A stretch of DNA of 37,787 nt from Verrucomicrobiia bacterium (GTDB lineage: Bacteria > Verrucomicrobiota > Verrucomicrobiia > Verrucomicrobiales > Akkermansiaceae), in assembly GCA_030430455.1 (NCBI GenBank), contig JAUIJB010000037.1:1-37787 (forward strand), given 5' to 3'. This document shows, piece after piece, positions 24,679 to 35,423 of this stretch. Position numbers and translations under genes: made by a program. Each line of letters starts with the position of its first letter. Positions within the stretch are counted from its first letter, which is position 1. The notes under the pieces are model-generated. The model had not been told where the DNA came from, did no database searches, and saw only the letters and a list, made by a program, of their open reading frames with translations.

Positions 24679-25110
24679 ATGTGGCGTCCGGAGGACACCT
24701 ATGCGATCGCCCGGATCGACCTTCCGGATGCGAGCACGCACGGCTGGCAGGTCCGCCTGCAGCGGCGGGGGACGAAATACGGGAAGTATTTCGCCGATCG
24801 CAGCTGGGGCGGCCCGCGCGAGGCCTACGAGGCCGCCCGCCTGTGGCGCAATGATCTGATCGCCCGCCTCGATGCCGACGACCGCTCGGTGCGGGTCTGC
24901 CGCCGCTCGGCGCGCAATTCCTCGGGTGTCGTCGGGGTCTCCAAGGTCGCCGTCAGTGCGCCGACCGGGGCCACTTACTACTTCTGGCAGGCCACCTGGT
25001 CGCCGAATCCGGGCGAGCGTCGCTGCGTGCGCTTCTCGGTCCGCCGCCACGGTGACCGCGAGGCCTTCCGCCTGGCGGTGGAGGCGCGCCGCGAGGGGGC
25101 TGGCCGCTGA
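24679..25110 (+). CDS. Small protein with two AP2-like DNA-binding domains
   Basis: This 143-residue protein resembles bacterial AP2/ERF-type domain proteins. Domain 1 (about 18-62) reads HGWQVRLQRRGTKYGKYFAD, with GGPREAYEAARLWRNDLIAR after it: three strands then a helix. Domain 2 (about 78-140) reads NSSGVVGVSKV, then YYFWQATWSPNPGERRCVRF and DREAFRLAVEARR, again strands then helix. There is no integrase catalytic domain or homing-endonuclease motif. It could be a chromatin-like or regulatory protein. The start codon follows the hairpin directly, and no earlier start in frame gives better family fit. Confident on the fold, not on the role. Confidence 0.7.
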   Translation: MWRPEDTYAIARIDLPDASTHGWQVRLQRRGTKYGKYFADRSWGGPREAYEAARLWRNDLIARLDADDRSVRVCRRSARNSSGVVGVSKVAVSAPTGATYYFWQATWSPNPGERRCVRFSVRRHGDREAFRLAVEARREGAGR

Positions 25111-25146
25111 GCGCCGCGCGAACCCGCCGGGACGGGAAATTCTTGC

Positions 25147-25175
25147 TTGGAAATGCCCCGGGGCCGGTCTGAATC
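25147..25175 (+). promoter_or_regulatory. Candidate promoter of the 149-residue hypothetical
   Basis: TTGGAA (25147-25152), 17 bp, TGAATC (25170-25175), then 8 bases to the ATG. The -35 is preceded by GC, as in other candidates in this window. The -10 match is weak. Confidence 0.3.
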
Positions 25176-25183
25176 GGGGCGTC

Positions 25184-25633
25184 ATGTTTTCCGCCAGCCA
25201 GCTCAACGACGATCAGAAGAAGGCCCTCGAACAGTGGGCGGCGGAGGGCGCGTCCATCGCCGACCTGCAGAAGCGCCTCAAGGAGGAGTACGGCATCGGC
25301 ATGACCTACATGGATGCCCGCTTCCTGGTGCTCGACCTCGGGATCCAGATCCGCCCGACGGAGGATGACGAGCGCAAGGACCTGCCGGCGCCGGAGGAGG
25401 CGATTCCCCAGGCCACCGGCGGCGTCTCGGTCACGGTCGACAGCATCGCCGTTCCCGGGGCGATGATCAGCGGCCGGGTGACCTTCAGCGACGGCCAGGG
25501 CGGCGTGTGGATGCTCGACCAGTACGGGCGGCCCGGACTCGACATGGACACCGCCGGCTACCGCCCCGGCGAGGAGGACATCGCCGAGTTCCAGAAGCAG
25601 CTCAGCGACGTGATCCGCGACAAGGGGATCTGA
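25184..25633 (+). CDS. Conserved-looking hypothetical protein
   Basis: This 149-residue soluble acidic protein has no signal peptide or membrane helix. The N-terminal third is helical (LNDDQKKALEQWAAEGASIA, then DLQKRLKEEYGIGMTYMDAR) and resembles a small helix-turn-helix or DNA-binding-like fold. A linker rich in Pro and Glu follows (DDERKDLPAPEEAIPQ). The C-terminal half is a beta domain (GGVSVTVDSIAVPGAMISGR) and ends with a helix (EEDIAEFQKQLSDVIRDKGI). GC-rich codon use and the clean frame support a real gene. I recall similar proteins in verrucomicrobial genomes but no function. Confidence 0.65.
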   Translation: MFSASQLNDDQKKALEQWAAEGASIADLQKRLKEEYGIGMTYMDARFLVLDLGIQIRPTEDDERKDLPAPEEAIPQATGGVSVTVDSIAVPGAMISGRVTFSDGQGGVWMLDQYGRPGLDMDTAGYRPGEEDIAEFQKQLSDVIRDKGI

Positions 25634-25930
25634 TCCGGACGGGTGCCGGGCGACATGGGCCCCGGATGGGCGGTGGCCGGTCTCCGGGCGGGGGTGATGT
25701 CCTTTCCCGAAAACGACCTCAAGCCTCGGGTCGCGATGGATGAGCGCAGATCGCGCCGGTCCGCAGGTTGCGCTCATGGCCCATCTCCGCTTCGCTCCGG
25801 TTCGCAGGTGATTCCCCATCATCTGCGTCCATCCGCGTCCATCTGCGGCTTCCCCACCCCGAACCCTCCGAACCGGATCAAGTCCGGTCGCTTCCCTGAG
25901 CTCGGATGAGTCAGGATCCGCGGATCCGCC
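25634..25930. other. Intergenic region with a 10-bp periodic repeat
   Basis: No gene is supported here. The only structured part is 25821-25848, where ATCTGCGTCC, ATCCGCGTCC and ATCTGCGG follow each other with exact 10-bp spacing. The region lies between convergent genes. No U-tract terminator was seen. Confidence 0.6.
25821..25848. repeat. 10-bp tandem repeat (ATCYGCGTCC-like)
   Basis: Two and four-fifths copies of a 10-bp unit. An 18-bp stretch at 37691-37708 after the PNPase terminator matches 12 of 18 bases of 25831-25848, so this may be a dispersed intergenic family. Confidence 0.5.
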
Positions 25931-26353
25931 TCAGATCCGGCTTTCGCAGCGGCAGGGCTCGCCGCAGTGGGGGCAGCGGAAGGTGCGGCCGGTGAGCACC
26001 CGGGTGGCGACGCCGAGGCGGTAGCTGCCGAAGCTCGTCTTCGCCTTGCTGTTGCGCGAGGAGCGGCCGAGGTGGAGCAGGCGGCCGCGGCACAGCGGGC
26101 AGATCGCCCCATGGCCGAACACCAGCGAGAGGAATCCCAGCACGGTGGTGGCACCGAGCATGATCAACAGGCGCACCATCCACTCCTGCTCGGAAAACAG
26201 CAGGACGTAGATCCCGATGCCGAGGGTGATCGGGATGGCGGCCAGGAACAGCACCAGGAAGGCCGAGCCGAGCCAGAGCTTCACCACGCTCCGCCCGCTG
26301 CGGAATTGGTGGGCGGTCCGGGCCGGGCGACGGTTGCTGAAATCGCCGTGCAT
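25931..26353 (-). CDS. Small membrane protein with C-terminal zinc ribbons
   Basis: This 140-residue unknown protein begins with a short basic segment (MHGDFSNRRPARTAHQFR). Two membrane helices follow, LWLGSAFLVLFLAAIPITLG (about 26-52) and LLIMLGATTVLGFLSLVFG (about 63-83). CPLCRGR lies near residue 88 and CPHCGEPCRC near the C terminus, each able to hold zinc. The zinc part would face the cytoplasm if the N terminus is inside. The ATG at 26353 was chosen over a GTG at 26413 because the extra residues look non-native. It is minus strand and faces away from the DnaB gene's promoter, 174 bp downstream of DnaB's stop. Confidence 0.65.
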   Translation of the reverse strand: MHGDFSNRRPARTAHQFRSGRSVVKLWLGSAFLVLFLAAIPITLGIGIYVLLFSEQEWMVRLLIMLGATTVLGFLSLVFGHGAICPLCRGRLLHLGRSSRNSKAKTSFGSYRLGVATRVLTGRTFRCPHCGEPCRCESRI

Positions 26354-26528
26354 CAGAGACAAGATCCCCGCAAGGGCAGGGATCGGTCGAAGGTTCTGCA
26401 GGCCGGAGAGCACTCGACGTGCCAGTCGGGCCCGGGGAAAAGGGTGGTTGTGTCAGCGCTCATGGGTGCGGGTGCGGCGCGGCCCGGGCCCCACGGAAGG
26501 GGACGAGATGCCTGACCGCGCAGATTTG

Positions 26529-26569
26529 GAAATGATAACTCGCCTGAAACGTTCGTCGCGAGTCATTTC
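26529..26569. terminator. Bulged 12-bp hairpin after dnaB
   Basis: GAAATGA (26529-26535) and CTCGC (26539-26543) pair with GCGAG (26558-26562) and TCATTTC (26563-26569), leaving TAA as a bulge. It lies 17 bases past the dnaB stop. AT-content is higher than the surroundings. No U-run follows, so this may be a terminator, an mRNA-stabilising stem or a protein site (AACGTT is in the loop). Confidence 0.4.
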
Positions 26570-26585
26570 TTAGCGGAATCGGGTC

Positions 26586-28040
26586 CTATTCGTGCGGCTC
26601 GAAGGCGCGCGGCTCGAAGCGCATCAGCTCGGCGAGGAAACTCAGCGGGACGTGGCCGGTCTCGCCGTTGCGGTTCTTGGCCAGGATCATTTCCGCCTTG
26701 CCCGCCTCCTCTTCCTTCTCCTCCTCGGTCTCGGCGTAGTAGGCCGTGCGGTAGAGCAGGCCGACCATGTCGGCGTCCTGCTCGATGGTGCCGGACTCGC
26801 GCAGGTCGGACATCCGGGGAACCCCGAGCGACTTGCCGGTGCGGCTCTCCGGGCCGCGGTTGAGCTGGGCCAGGATGATGACCGGGATCTCGAGCTCCTT
26901 CGACAGCGCCTTGATGCCCGCCGAGATCTCACCGATCTCGCGCTCGCGCGCGTTCTGGGCCTGCTTCGACCCGGACCGCAGCAGTTGAAGGTAGTCGATG
27001 GCGATGAAGCCGATGTTGTCCTCGCGCTTCCGCCGCCGCGCCTTGGCGCGCAGGGTGTCGATCATCAGCCCCGGGGTGTCGTCGACGAAGAGGTTGGCGG
27101 TGGCGATCTCCTCGGCGGCGTTCTTGATCCGCAGCAGCTCCTCGCGGGTCGGCTTGAAGCCCTTGCCGAGCTGGCTGGCCGCGAAGCGGGCGCGCGAGAA
27201 GACCAGCCGCTGCACGATCTGGAAGGCGGTCATTTCGCAGGAGAACACCAGCGAGGGGATGTTCTGGTCGATGGCGATGTGCTCGGCGATGTTCATCATC
27301 AGCGAGGTCTTGCCCATCGACGGGCGCGCCGCGATGACGAACATCTCACCCGGCTTGAGTCCCTTCGACATGCGGTCGAGCTCGGGGTAGCCGGTCGAGA
27401 TCCCCTGCACGTCGGCATCGCCGACCAGGATCTCCTGGAAGCGGGTCATCACCTCCTTGACCGAGTCGCGGATGTTGAAGCTGGTCGCGGTCTCGGCCCC
27501 CTGGCGGATGCCCAGCACGTGCTGCTCGACGCGGTCGAGCAGCTCGGTGGTTTCCTCCGGGTTCTCGTAGGCCTCCGAGATCGCCTCGGTGCAGGTCTGG
27601 ATGACCGAGCGCAGGACATACTTGTCCTTCACCAGCCGCAGGTGCCCCATGAAGTGCGCGGCGTTGGGGGCGTAGGTGAAGATGTCGGTGACCGCCGCCG
27701 GGCCGCCGATGTGGTCGAGGATGCCGCGGTCGTGGAGCAGCTGGACCAGCGAGACGAGCTCGATCTCGCTGCCCTTGGCGTTGAGCTCGGTGAGGATCTC
27801 GAAGAGCAGGCCGTGGCCCGGGAGGTAGAAGTGGTCGCGGGTCAGGCCCTCCTCGTGGGCGCGGCCGATCCACTGGGTCGGATCCTTGAGCATCGAGGAG
27901 AGGATGCTCTTCTCGGGCCCCAGGGCGTGGGGCAGGGTCCGATCGAGCTCCTCCACCCTGGACTCGTCCAACGGCTCGTGCAGGCTCAGGCCCGGCTTGG
28001 CGGGCTTGCTCGGTCGCGTCGGGTTCGGTTCGGTGGCCAT
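26586..28040 (-). CDS. dnaB: Replicative DNA helicase
   Basis: This is the hexameric helicase that unwinds DNA ahead of the replisome and binds primase. The 484-residue protein has the usual N-terminal helical domain (GPEKSILSSMLKDPTQWIGR, about 40-140) and a RecA-like C-terminal domain. Walker A is ARPSMGKTSLMMNIAEH, the Walker B region FIAIDYLQLLRSG, and VIILAQLNRGPESR and LRESGTIEQDADMV are typical DnaB motifs. No intein is inserted. A longer linker or basic patch (AKARRRKREDN) is within family limits. The start at 28040 follows a promoter-like pair that would leave almost no leader. The bL9 gene lies upstream on the same strand with a terminator between them, so dnaB has its own promoter. 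Confidence 0.95.
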   Translation of the reverse strand: MATEPNPTRPSKPAKPGLSLHEPLDESRVEELDRTLPHALGPEKSILSSMLKDPTQWIGRAHEEGLTRDHFYLPGHGLLFEILTELNAKGSEIELVSLVQLLHDRGILDHIGGPAAVTDIFTYAPNAAHFMGHLRLVKDKYVLRSVIQTCTEAISEAYENPEETTELLDRVEQHVLGIRQGAETATSFNIRDSVKEVMTRFQEILVGDADVQGISTGYPELDRMSKGLKPGEMFVIAARPSMGKTSLMMNIAEHIAIDQNIPSLVFSCEMTAFQIVQRLVFSRARFAASQLGKGFKPTREELLRIKNAAEEIATANLFVDDTPGLMIDTLRAKARRRKREDNIGFIAIDYLQLLRSGSKQAQNAREREIGEISAGIKALSKELEIPVIILAQLNRGPESRTGKSLGVPRMSDLRESGTIEQDADMVGLLYRTAYYAETEEEKEEEAGKAEMILAKNRNGETGHVPLSFLAELMRFEPRAFEPHE

Positions 28041-28049
28041 CGCGGGGGA

Positions 28050-28078
28050 GCATGTTGGGCACCCCCGAGTCCGGTCAA
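28050..28078 (-). promoter_or_regulatory. Candidate dnaB promoter
   Basis: On the minus strand TTGACC (28078-28073), 17 bp and ACATGC (28055-28050) stand nine bases before the ATG at 28040. The -35 is good and preceded by GC; the -10 is weak. Confidence 0.4.
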
Positions 28079-28144
28079 GCGGGGCAACCCGTGAACGGAT
28101 GTGAAGCCCTGTGAACAAGTCGCCTCATCGGCCCGTCCCGGGCA

Positions 28145-28178
28145 GAAAAAAAGGCGGCACCCCGGGGGCGCCGCCTTT
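28145..28178 (-). terminator. Intrinsic terminator of the bL9 gene
   Basis: On the minus strand AAAGGCGGC pairs with GCCGCCTTT around a GC-rich loop, followed by a run of seven T. It lies 24 bp beyond the bL9 stop. Confidence 0.9.
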
Positions 28179-28201
28179 GGAAATGGGTGTCGGGCGGCGG
28201 G

Positions 28202-28684
28202 TTACGCCTGCTCGGCCGTCTCCGCGGCGGCGTCGTGCGCCTCGATGTTGACGAAGAGGGTCGCGCTGACCTCCGGGTGGATGTTGATCACCACCTCGTT
28301 CTTGCCGGACTTCTTGATCGGCTTGTCGAGGTCGATCGCGTGGCGGTCGATCTCGATGCCGGCCTCCTCGAGCTTCTTGTGGATGTCGATCGAGGTGACC
28401 GAACCGAAGGCCTTGCCGCCTTGGCCGACCTCGAGGGTGAACTTCGGCTTGAGCTTGGAGATCTTGGTGGCGAGTTCCTGGGCCTTCTGAAGCTCCTCGG
28501 CCTCGCGCTGGGCACGGGCGACCTTGAGGTCCTCGAGGTGCTGCAGGTTGGCGTCGTTGGCCTCGTAGGCCTTGCCCTGGGGAACCAGGAAGTTGCGCGC
28601 GTAGCCGGCGCGGACCTTGACGACATCGGCCTCGGCACCGAGACCTTCGATTTTTTCGCGGAGAATGACTTGTGCGTGGGCCAT
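28202..28684 (-). CDS. rplI: 50S ribosomal protein bL9
   Basis: bL9 binds 23S rRNA near the L1 stalk and helps hold reading frame. The 160-residue protein begins MAHAQVILREKIEGLGAEAD, with VVKVRAGYARNFLVPQGKAY next, as in the rRNA-binding N domain. A long helix (about 60-90, EDLKVARAQREAEELQKAQE) links to the C domain (LEVGQGGKAFGSVTSIDIHK). A short Ala/Glu tail (AAAETAEQA) extends past the usual end. In many bacteria rplI sits with rpsF, ssb, rpsR and dnaB; here only dnaB remains next to it in this window. Confidence 0.95.
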   Translation of the reverse strand: MAHAQVILREKIEGLGAEADVVKVRAGYARNFLVPQGKAYEANDANLQHLEDLKVARAQREAEELQKAQELATKISKLKPKFTLEVGQGGKAFGSVTSIDIHKKLEEAGIEIDRHAIDLDKPIKKSGKNEVVINIHPEVSATLFVNIEAHDAAAETAEQA

Positions 28685-28780
28685 GACGAGAGCGCTGGTG
28701 AGCTTGGGAGCGGGCCGGGGAGGAAAGCAGGCCGCCGCGGCCAGTCAAGGAAAATGGGGCCGCGCGGACGGCTTTCGGGG

Positions 28781-28810
28781 TTTCCGCCGGGCGCCGGGTC
28801 GCGCTAGCCT
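28781..28810 (+). promoter_or_regulatory. Candidate promoter of the acyltransferase gene
   Basis: TTTCCG (28781-28786), 18 bp and TAGCCT (28805-28810) end eight bases before the ATG, so the transcript would begin at or next to the start codon. Confidence 0.4.
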
Positions 28811-28818
28811 CAGCCACC

Positions 28819-30015
28819 ATGCGGCGCCTGCGCAACGATCTGCCCTACACCTTCCGCCCGCCGCAGCCGCGCCGGTGGTTCGCCCCGGTCGGTCATTTTC
28901 TCAACCGAAAGGTCTACCTGGCGCGGAAATACCGGGTGCCGAAGCTCGAGGTCGAGGGCTTCGAGCGGGTCCGCGCGGCGGTCGACCGCGGCGACTCGGT
29001 GCTGCTGGCGCCGAACCACGCCGACCACGCCGACCCCCATGTGATGCTCGAGATCGGCCGCCGCGAGGACCTCGCCCTGCATTTCATGGCGGCGCGCGAG
29101 GTTTTCGAGACCAGCCCGACGGCCGCCTTTTCGCTGCAGTCGATGGGGGTCTTCTCGATCGACCGCGACGGCCCCGACCTGTCGTCGATCAAGACGGCGA
29201 TCCGCCTGCTGGGCGAGGGGACCCCGCTGGTGATCTACCCGGAGGGCGAGATCTACCACCACCACGAGCGGCTCGACCCGCTGCTCGAGGGCGTGGCGTC
29301 GATCCTCATCAAGGCCGCTGCCCGGCTGGCGGAGGGGCGCGAGGCGCTGCTGGTGCCGGTGGGGATGCGCTTCCGCCACGTGCCCGAGGTCGAGGCGACC
29401 TTCGTCGGGCGGCTCGACGCGCTGGAGGAACGGATCGGCTGGACCCCGCGGCCGTCGATGGCGGTCCGCGAGCGGATCCTGCGCCTGGGAACCGGGGTGC
29501 TGGCGCTGAAGGAGACCGAGTTCTTCGGTGAGGCCGGCCACGGGGTGCTGCAGCAACGCTTGGAGAACCTCTGCGAGCGCCTGCTCTCGGAGGTCGAGGA
29601 GCGCCACGGCGGCGATCCCCGGGCGGCGACCGCACCGGAGCGGGTGCGCGCGGCGCGCTACCGGATCCGCCGCCGCCTGCTCGACGAGAAGAACCCGCCG
29701 GCCGCCTGCGACCGCCAGCAGCTGCTCGACGACCTCGACCGGGTCTTCACCGCGCTCCAGGCGCACAGCTACATCGGCGACTACCTGCTCGCCGAGCCGA
29801 GCCTCGACCGTCATGCCGAGACGATCATGAAGCTTGAGGAGGACCTCTTCGGGATGCCCCGCTACCCCACCACGCGGACCTGCCGGGTGGTCGCCGGCGA
29901 GCCCTTCCGGGTGCGCGAAATGGTCGCCGCCGCCGAACTGCCCGAGAAGGGCGGGGCGGGGGAGCTGACCCGCCGGCTCGAGGAGCGGCTCGGTACGCTG
30001 GTGCAGGGGATCTGA
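28819..30015 (+). CDS. PlsC-like 1-acyl-glycerol-3-phosphate acyltransferase with C-terminal extension
   Basis: This membrane-associated acyltransferase of 398 residues probably acts in phospholipid synthesis. The catalytic motif NHADHAD (HX4D, His near 72) comes early. FSIDRDG lies near 114 and YPEGEIYHHH is the EGT-like substrate motif near 140. LLVPVGMRFRHVP resembles the fourth family motif. About 200 residues beyond the domain (from about 200) form a helical, charged extension not found in short PlsC enzymes. Strong transmembrane segments are absent. The gene stands alone between divergent bL9 and the GDH gene. A role in other lipid or glycolipid acylation is possible. Confidence 0.78.
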   Translation: MRRLRNDLPYTFRPPQPRRWFAPVGHFLNRKVYLARKYRVPKLEVEGFERVRAAVDRGDSVLLAPNHADHADPHVMLEIGRREDLALHFMAAREVFETSPTAAFSLQSMGVFSIDRDGPDLSSIKTAIRLLGEGTPLVIYPEGEIYHHHERLDPLLEGVASILIKAAARLAEGREALLVPVGMRFRHVPEVEATFVGRLDALEERIGWTPRPSMAVRERILRLGTGVLALKETEFFGEAGHGVLQQRLENLCERLLSEVEERHGGDPRAATAPERVRAARYRIRRRLLDEKNPPAACDRQQLLDDLDRVFTALQAHSYIGDYLLAEPSLDRHAETIMKLEEDLFGMPRYPTTRTCRVVAGEPFRVREMVAAAELPEKGGAGELTRRLEERLGTLVQGI

Positions 30016-30037
30016 GCGAGAACAACTCGTCGCTCAG
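30012..30037 (+). terminator. Hairpin overlapping the acyltransferase stop codon
   Basis: CTGAGCGA (30012-30019) and TCGCTCAG (30030-30037) form a perfect 8-bp stem that includes the TGA stop. There is no U-run; it may protect the 3' end or end transcription weakly. Confidence 0.4.
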
Positions 30038-30230
30038 CGGGTGGCGGTGAAGTGGACGCCGGAACGCCGGGGGCCATGGCTGGCATGGCGATGTCTTCGG
30101 CGCGATTCGCCGGGGAATCGCCCCGCTGCAGGAGTCAGCGGCCACCGGGGGACCCGCGGGGGCGCGAGATGCGGGCCCCGGCACGCCCGGGATCCATTGA
30201 TTTTCCATGGGTTTCGGCGAGGATGCCGCC

Positions 30231-31583
30231 ATGAACGGACGCGGCAGCAAGGAAGTGGAGGACTTCATGTCCGGCCTGATCAAGCGCAACCCGGGCGAGA
30301 CCGAGTTCCACCAAGCGGTGCAGGAGGTCGTCGAGAGCGTGATGCCGGTGGTCCTCGACAACGAGGAATACCGCAAGGCGCAGATCCTCGAGCGCATGAC
30401 CGAGCCGGACCGGATCATCATCTTCCGCGTCACCTGGGAAACCGACGACGGCTGCATCCGCGCGAACCGCGCCTGGCGGATCCAGTTCAACGGCGCGATC
30501 GGTCCCTACAAGGGCGGGCTCCGCTTCCACCCGTCGGTGAACCAGAGCGTGCTCAAGTTCCTCGGCTTCGAGCAGACCTTCAAGAACAGCCTGACCGGCC
30601 TGCCGATGGGCGGTGCCAAGGGCGGGGCGAACTTCAACCCGAAGGGCAAGAGCGACCGCGAGGTGATGCGCTTCTGCCAGTCGCTGATGACCGAGCTGCA
30701 CCGACACGTCGGCGAGCACACCGACGTGCCGGCCGGGGACATCGGCGTCGGGCCGCGCGAGATCAGCTACCTGTTCGGCCAGTACAAGCGGCTCGAGAAC
30801 CGCCACACCGGCGTGCTGACCGGCAAGGGGCTCTCCTTCGGTGGCAGCCACCTGCGCAAGGAGGCGACCGGCTATGGCTGCGTGATCTTCTGCCAGAGCA
30901 TGTTCGAGGAGCGCGGCGATAGCATCGAGGGCAAGCGGATCTCGGTCTCCGGTGCCGGCAACGTGGCGATCTACGCGGTGGAGAAGGCGATCGCGCTCGG
31001 CGCGAAGGTCATCACGATGTCCGACAGCACGGGCTTCATCCACGACCCGGACGGCATCGACGAGGACAAGCTCACCTTCATCAAGCTGCTCAAGGAGCGC
31101 AAGCGGGTGTCGCTGGAAGGCTATCCCGACAAGTATTCCGGGGCGAGCTACCACGCCGGCAAGCGCCCATGGGCGGTCGCGACCGACATCGCCATGCCCT
31201 GCGCGACCCAGAACGAGATCAGCGGCGAGGACGCCCGCGAGTTGCTCGGCAACGGGGTGCAGGCCGTCTGCGAGGGGGCCAACATGCCGACCGAGCTGGA
31301 TGCGGCGCACGCCTTCGTCGAGGCGGGTATCCTCTACGGCCCGGCCAAGGCCGCCAATGCCGGCGGCGTGGCGGTCTCGGGCCTCGAGCAGACCCAGAAC
31401 GCCGAGCGACGGGTGTGGAAGGCGGAGCGGGTCGAGAGCGAGCTTTCCACCATCATGAAGTCGATCCACGACAAGTGCGTCGAGCACGGCCGCGACGGCG
31501 ACCGGATCAACTACGTCACCGGCGCCAACATCGGCGGCTTCCTCAAGGTGGCCGAGGCGATGCGCTCCTACGGCGCGGTCTGA
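30231..31583 (+). CDS. gdhA: NADP-type glutamate dehydrogenase
   Basis: Makes glutamate from 2-oxoglutarate and ammonia. The 450-residue protein matches the hexameric bacterial NADP form in length (E. coli GdhA has 447). The substrate site shows GPYKGGLRFHPSV, GGAKGGANF and PAGDIGVGPREI (catalytic Asp), and the dinucleotide fold GAGNVAIYAVEKAIALGAKV. The last residues GANIGGFLKVAEAMRSYGAV fit the family. The start at 30231 has GAGGA seven bases upstream; the ATG at 30207 would add eight residues without family support. The 215 bp before it show no gene. Placed upstream of the acetolactate synthase-like gene, with a 70-bp gap. Confidence 0.95.
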   Translation: MNGRGSKEVEDFMSGLIKRNPGETEFHQAVQEVVESVMPVVLDNEEYRKAQILERMTEPDRIIIFRVTWETDDGCIRANRAWRIQFNGAIGPYKGGLRFHPSVNQSVLKFLGFEQTFKNSLTGLPMGGAKGGANFNPKGKSDREVMRFCQSLMTELHRHVGEHTDVPAGDIGVGPREISYLFGQYKRLENRHTGVLTGKGLSFGGSHLRKEATGYGCVIFCQSMFEERGDSIEGKRISVSGAGNVAIYAVEKAIALGAKVITMSDSTGFIHDPDGIDEDKLTFIKLLKERKRVSLEGYPDKYSGASYHAGKRPWAVATDIAMPCATQNEISGEDARELLGNGVQAVCEGANMPTELDAAHAFVEAGILYGPAKAANAGGVAVSGLEQTQNAERRVWKAERVESELSTIMKSIHDKCVEHGRDGDRINYVTGANIGGFLKVAEAMRSYGAV

Positions 31584-31653
31584 GGCGGCTGCCTCCCGGC
31601 TCAAGGAATCCTTTGCCAAGCCGCCCGGGCACGCGGAGGGGTGGGGACTCCCG

Positions 31654-33309
<1,656 letters not shown>

Positions 33310-33320
33310 GCTGGACCACC

Positions 33321-34748
<1,428 letters not shown>

Positions 34749-34988
34749 GGCCATGGCGCCGGAAGGGGCGGTTGCGGAAAGTCGGCGGGATGGCGATGAA
34801 ATCCGCGGATTCCGGGCAAGGGAGGGCGGTTCCCGGAGCCGGGGGAGGCCCCATTCCCCCGTTCCTGCCGCCCGATTTCGGCGCCCATTCGGATTTCCTT
34901 CCTTGCAATTCGGCGGATTTCGGGTTTTCTCCGCCGTCCCGACCAAGGGCGGACCGGCCAGGGTGGCTGGACTGAATCAACCAAACAC
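34749..34988. other. Intergenic region upstream of rpsO with a hairpin
   Basis: No gene is supported. CGGCGGA (34911-34917) pairs with TCCGCCG (34930-34936). The uS15 promoter should lie here but no confident box pair was found. No U-tract terminator of the ALDH gene is evident. Confidence 0.4.
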
Positions 34989-35246
34989 ATGAGCGAAAGC
35001 ACCATCAATCCCGCGGACTTCAAGGTCCACGAAACCGACACCGGCAGCGCCGACTACCAGGTCGCGCTCCTCACCAAGCGGATCCAGCACCTGACCGCGC
35101 ACCTCGGCACCCACAAGAAGGACGTCTCGTCCCGCCGCGGCCTGCTCAAGCTGGTCGCCCAGCGCCGCAAGCTCCTCGACTACCTGAAGGCGCACTCGGA
35201 AGAGCGCTACCAGAAGTTGATCGAGGGCCTCGGACTCCGCCGATAA
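34989..35246 (+). CDS. rpsO: 30S ribosomal protein uS15
   Basis: uS15 binds the central domain of 16S rRNA and nucleates platform assembly. The 85-residue protein reads [20 protein letters not shown], with [20 protein letters not shown] and [17 protein letters not shown] following, all typical. The early residues [11 protein letters not shown] replace the usual MSLS start. There is no ribosome-binding sequence before the ATG. As in many bacteria, pnp follows, separated by a 10-bp hairpin. Confidence 0.95.
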   Translation: MSESTINPADFKVHETDTGSADYQVALLTKRIQHLTAHLGTHKKDVSSRRGLLKLVAQRRKLLDYLKAHSEERYQKLIEGLGLRR

Positions 35247-35260
35247 CCCCTTTCCCCGAG

Positions 35261-35287
35261 CGGCCACGGATCACTCCGTGGCCGTTT
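35261..35287 (+). terminator. Hairpin between rpsO and pnp
   Basis: CGGCCACGGA and TCCGTGGCCG pair perfectly with a TCAC loop and are followed by TTT. It is a likely terminator or, as in the classic rpsO-pnp region, a processing stem for RNase III-type control. Confidence 0.7.
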
Positions 35288-35350
35288 CGCATGAAAGCGG
35301 TGGCACGGCCGTTGCCGCGCCGCCGCCGGACAGTCCCGCAACCCTTTTCC

Positions 35351-35382
35351 TTGATTTGGGCCTGTCCGGAACCCGCGAGCCT
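35351..35382 (+). promoter_or_regulatory. Possible pnp promoter
   Basis: TTGATT (35351-35356) precedes GAGCCT (35377-35382) by 20 bp, longer than optimal, and the ATG lies 41 bases further. The upstream rpsO hairpin makes a separate promoter plausible. Confidence 0.25.
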
Positions 35383-35423
35383 CCGGCGTTCCGTGGAGGC
35401 ATCCAGACAGAAACCAAACGACA

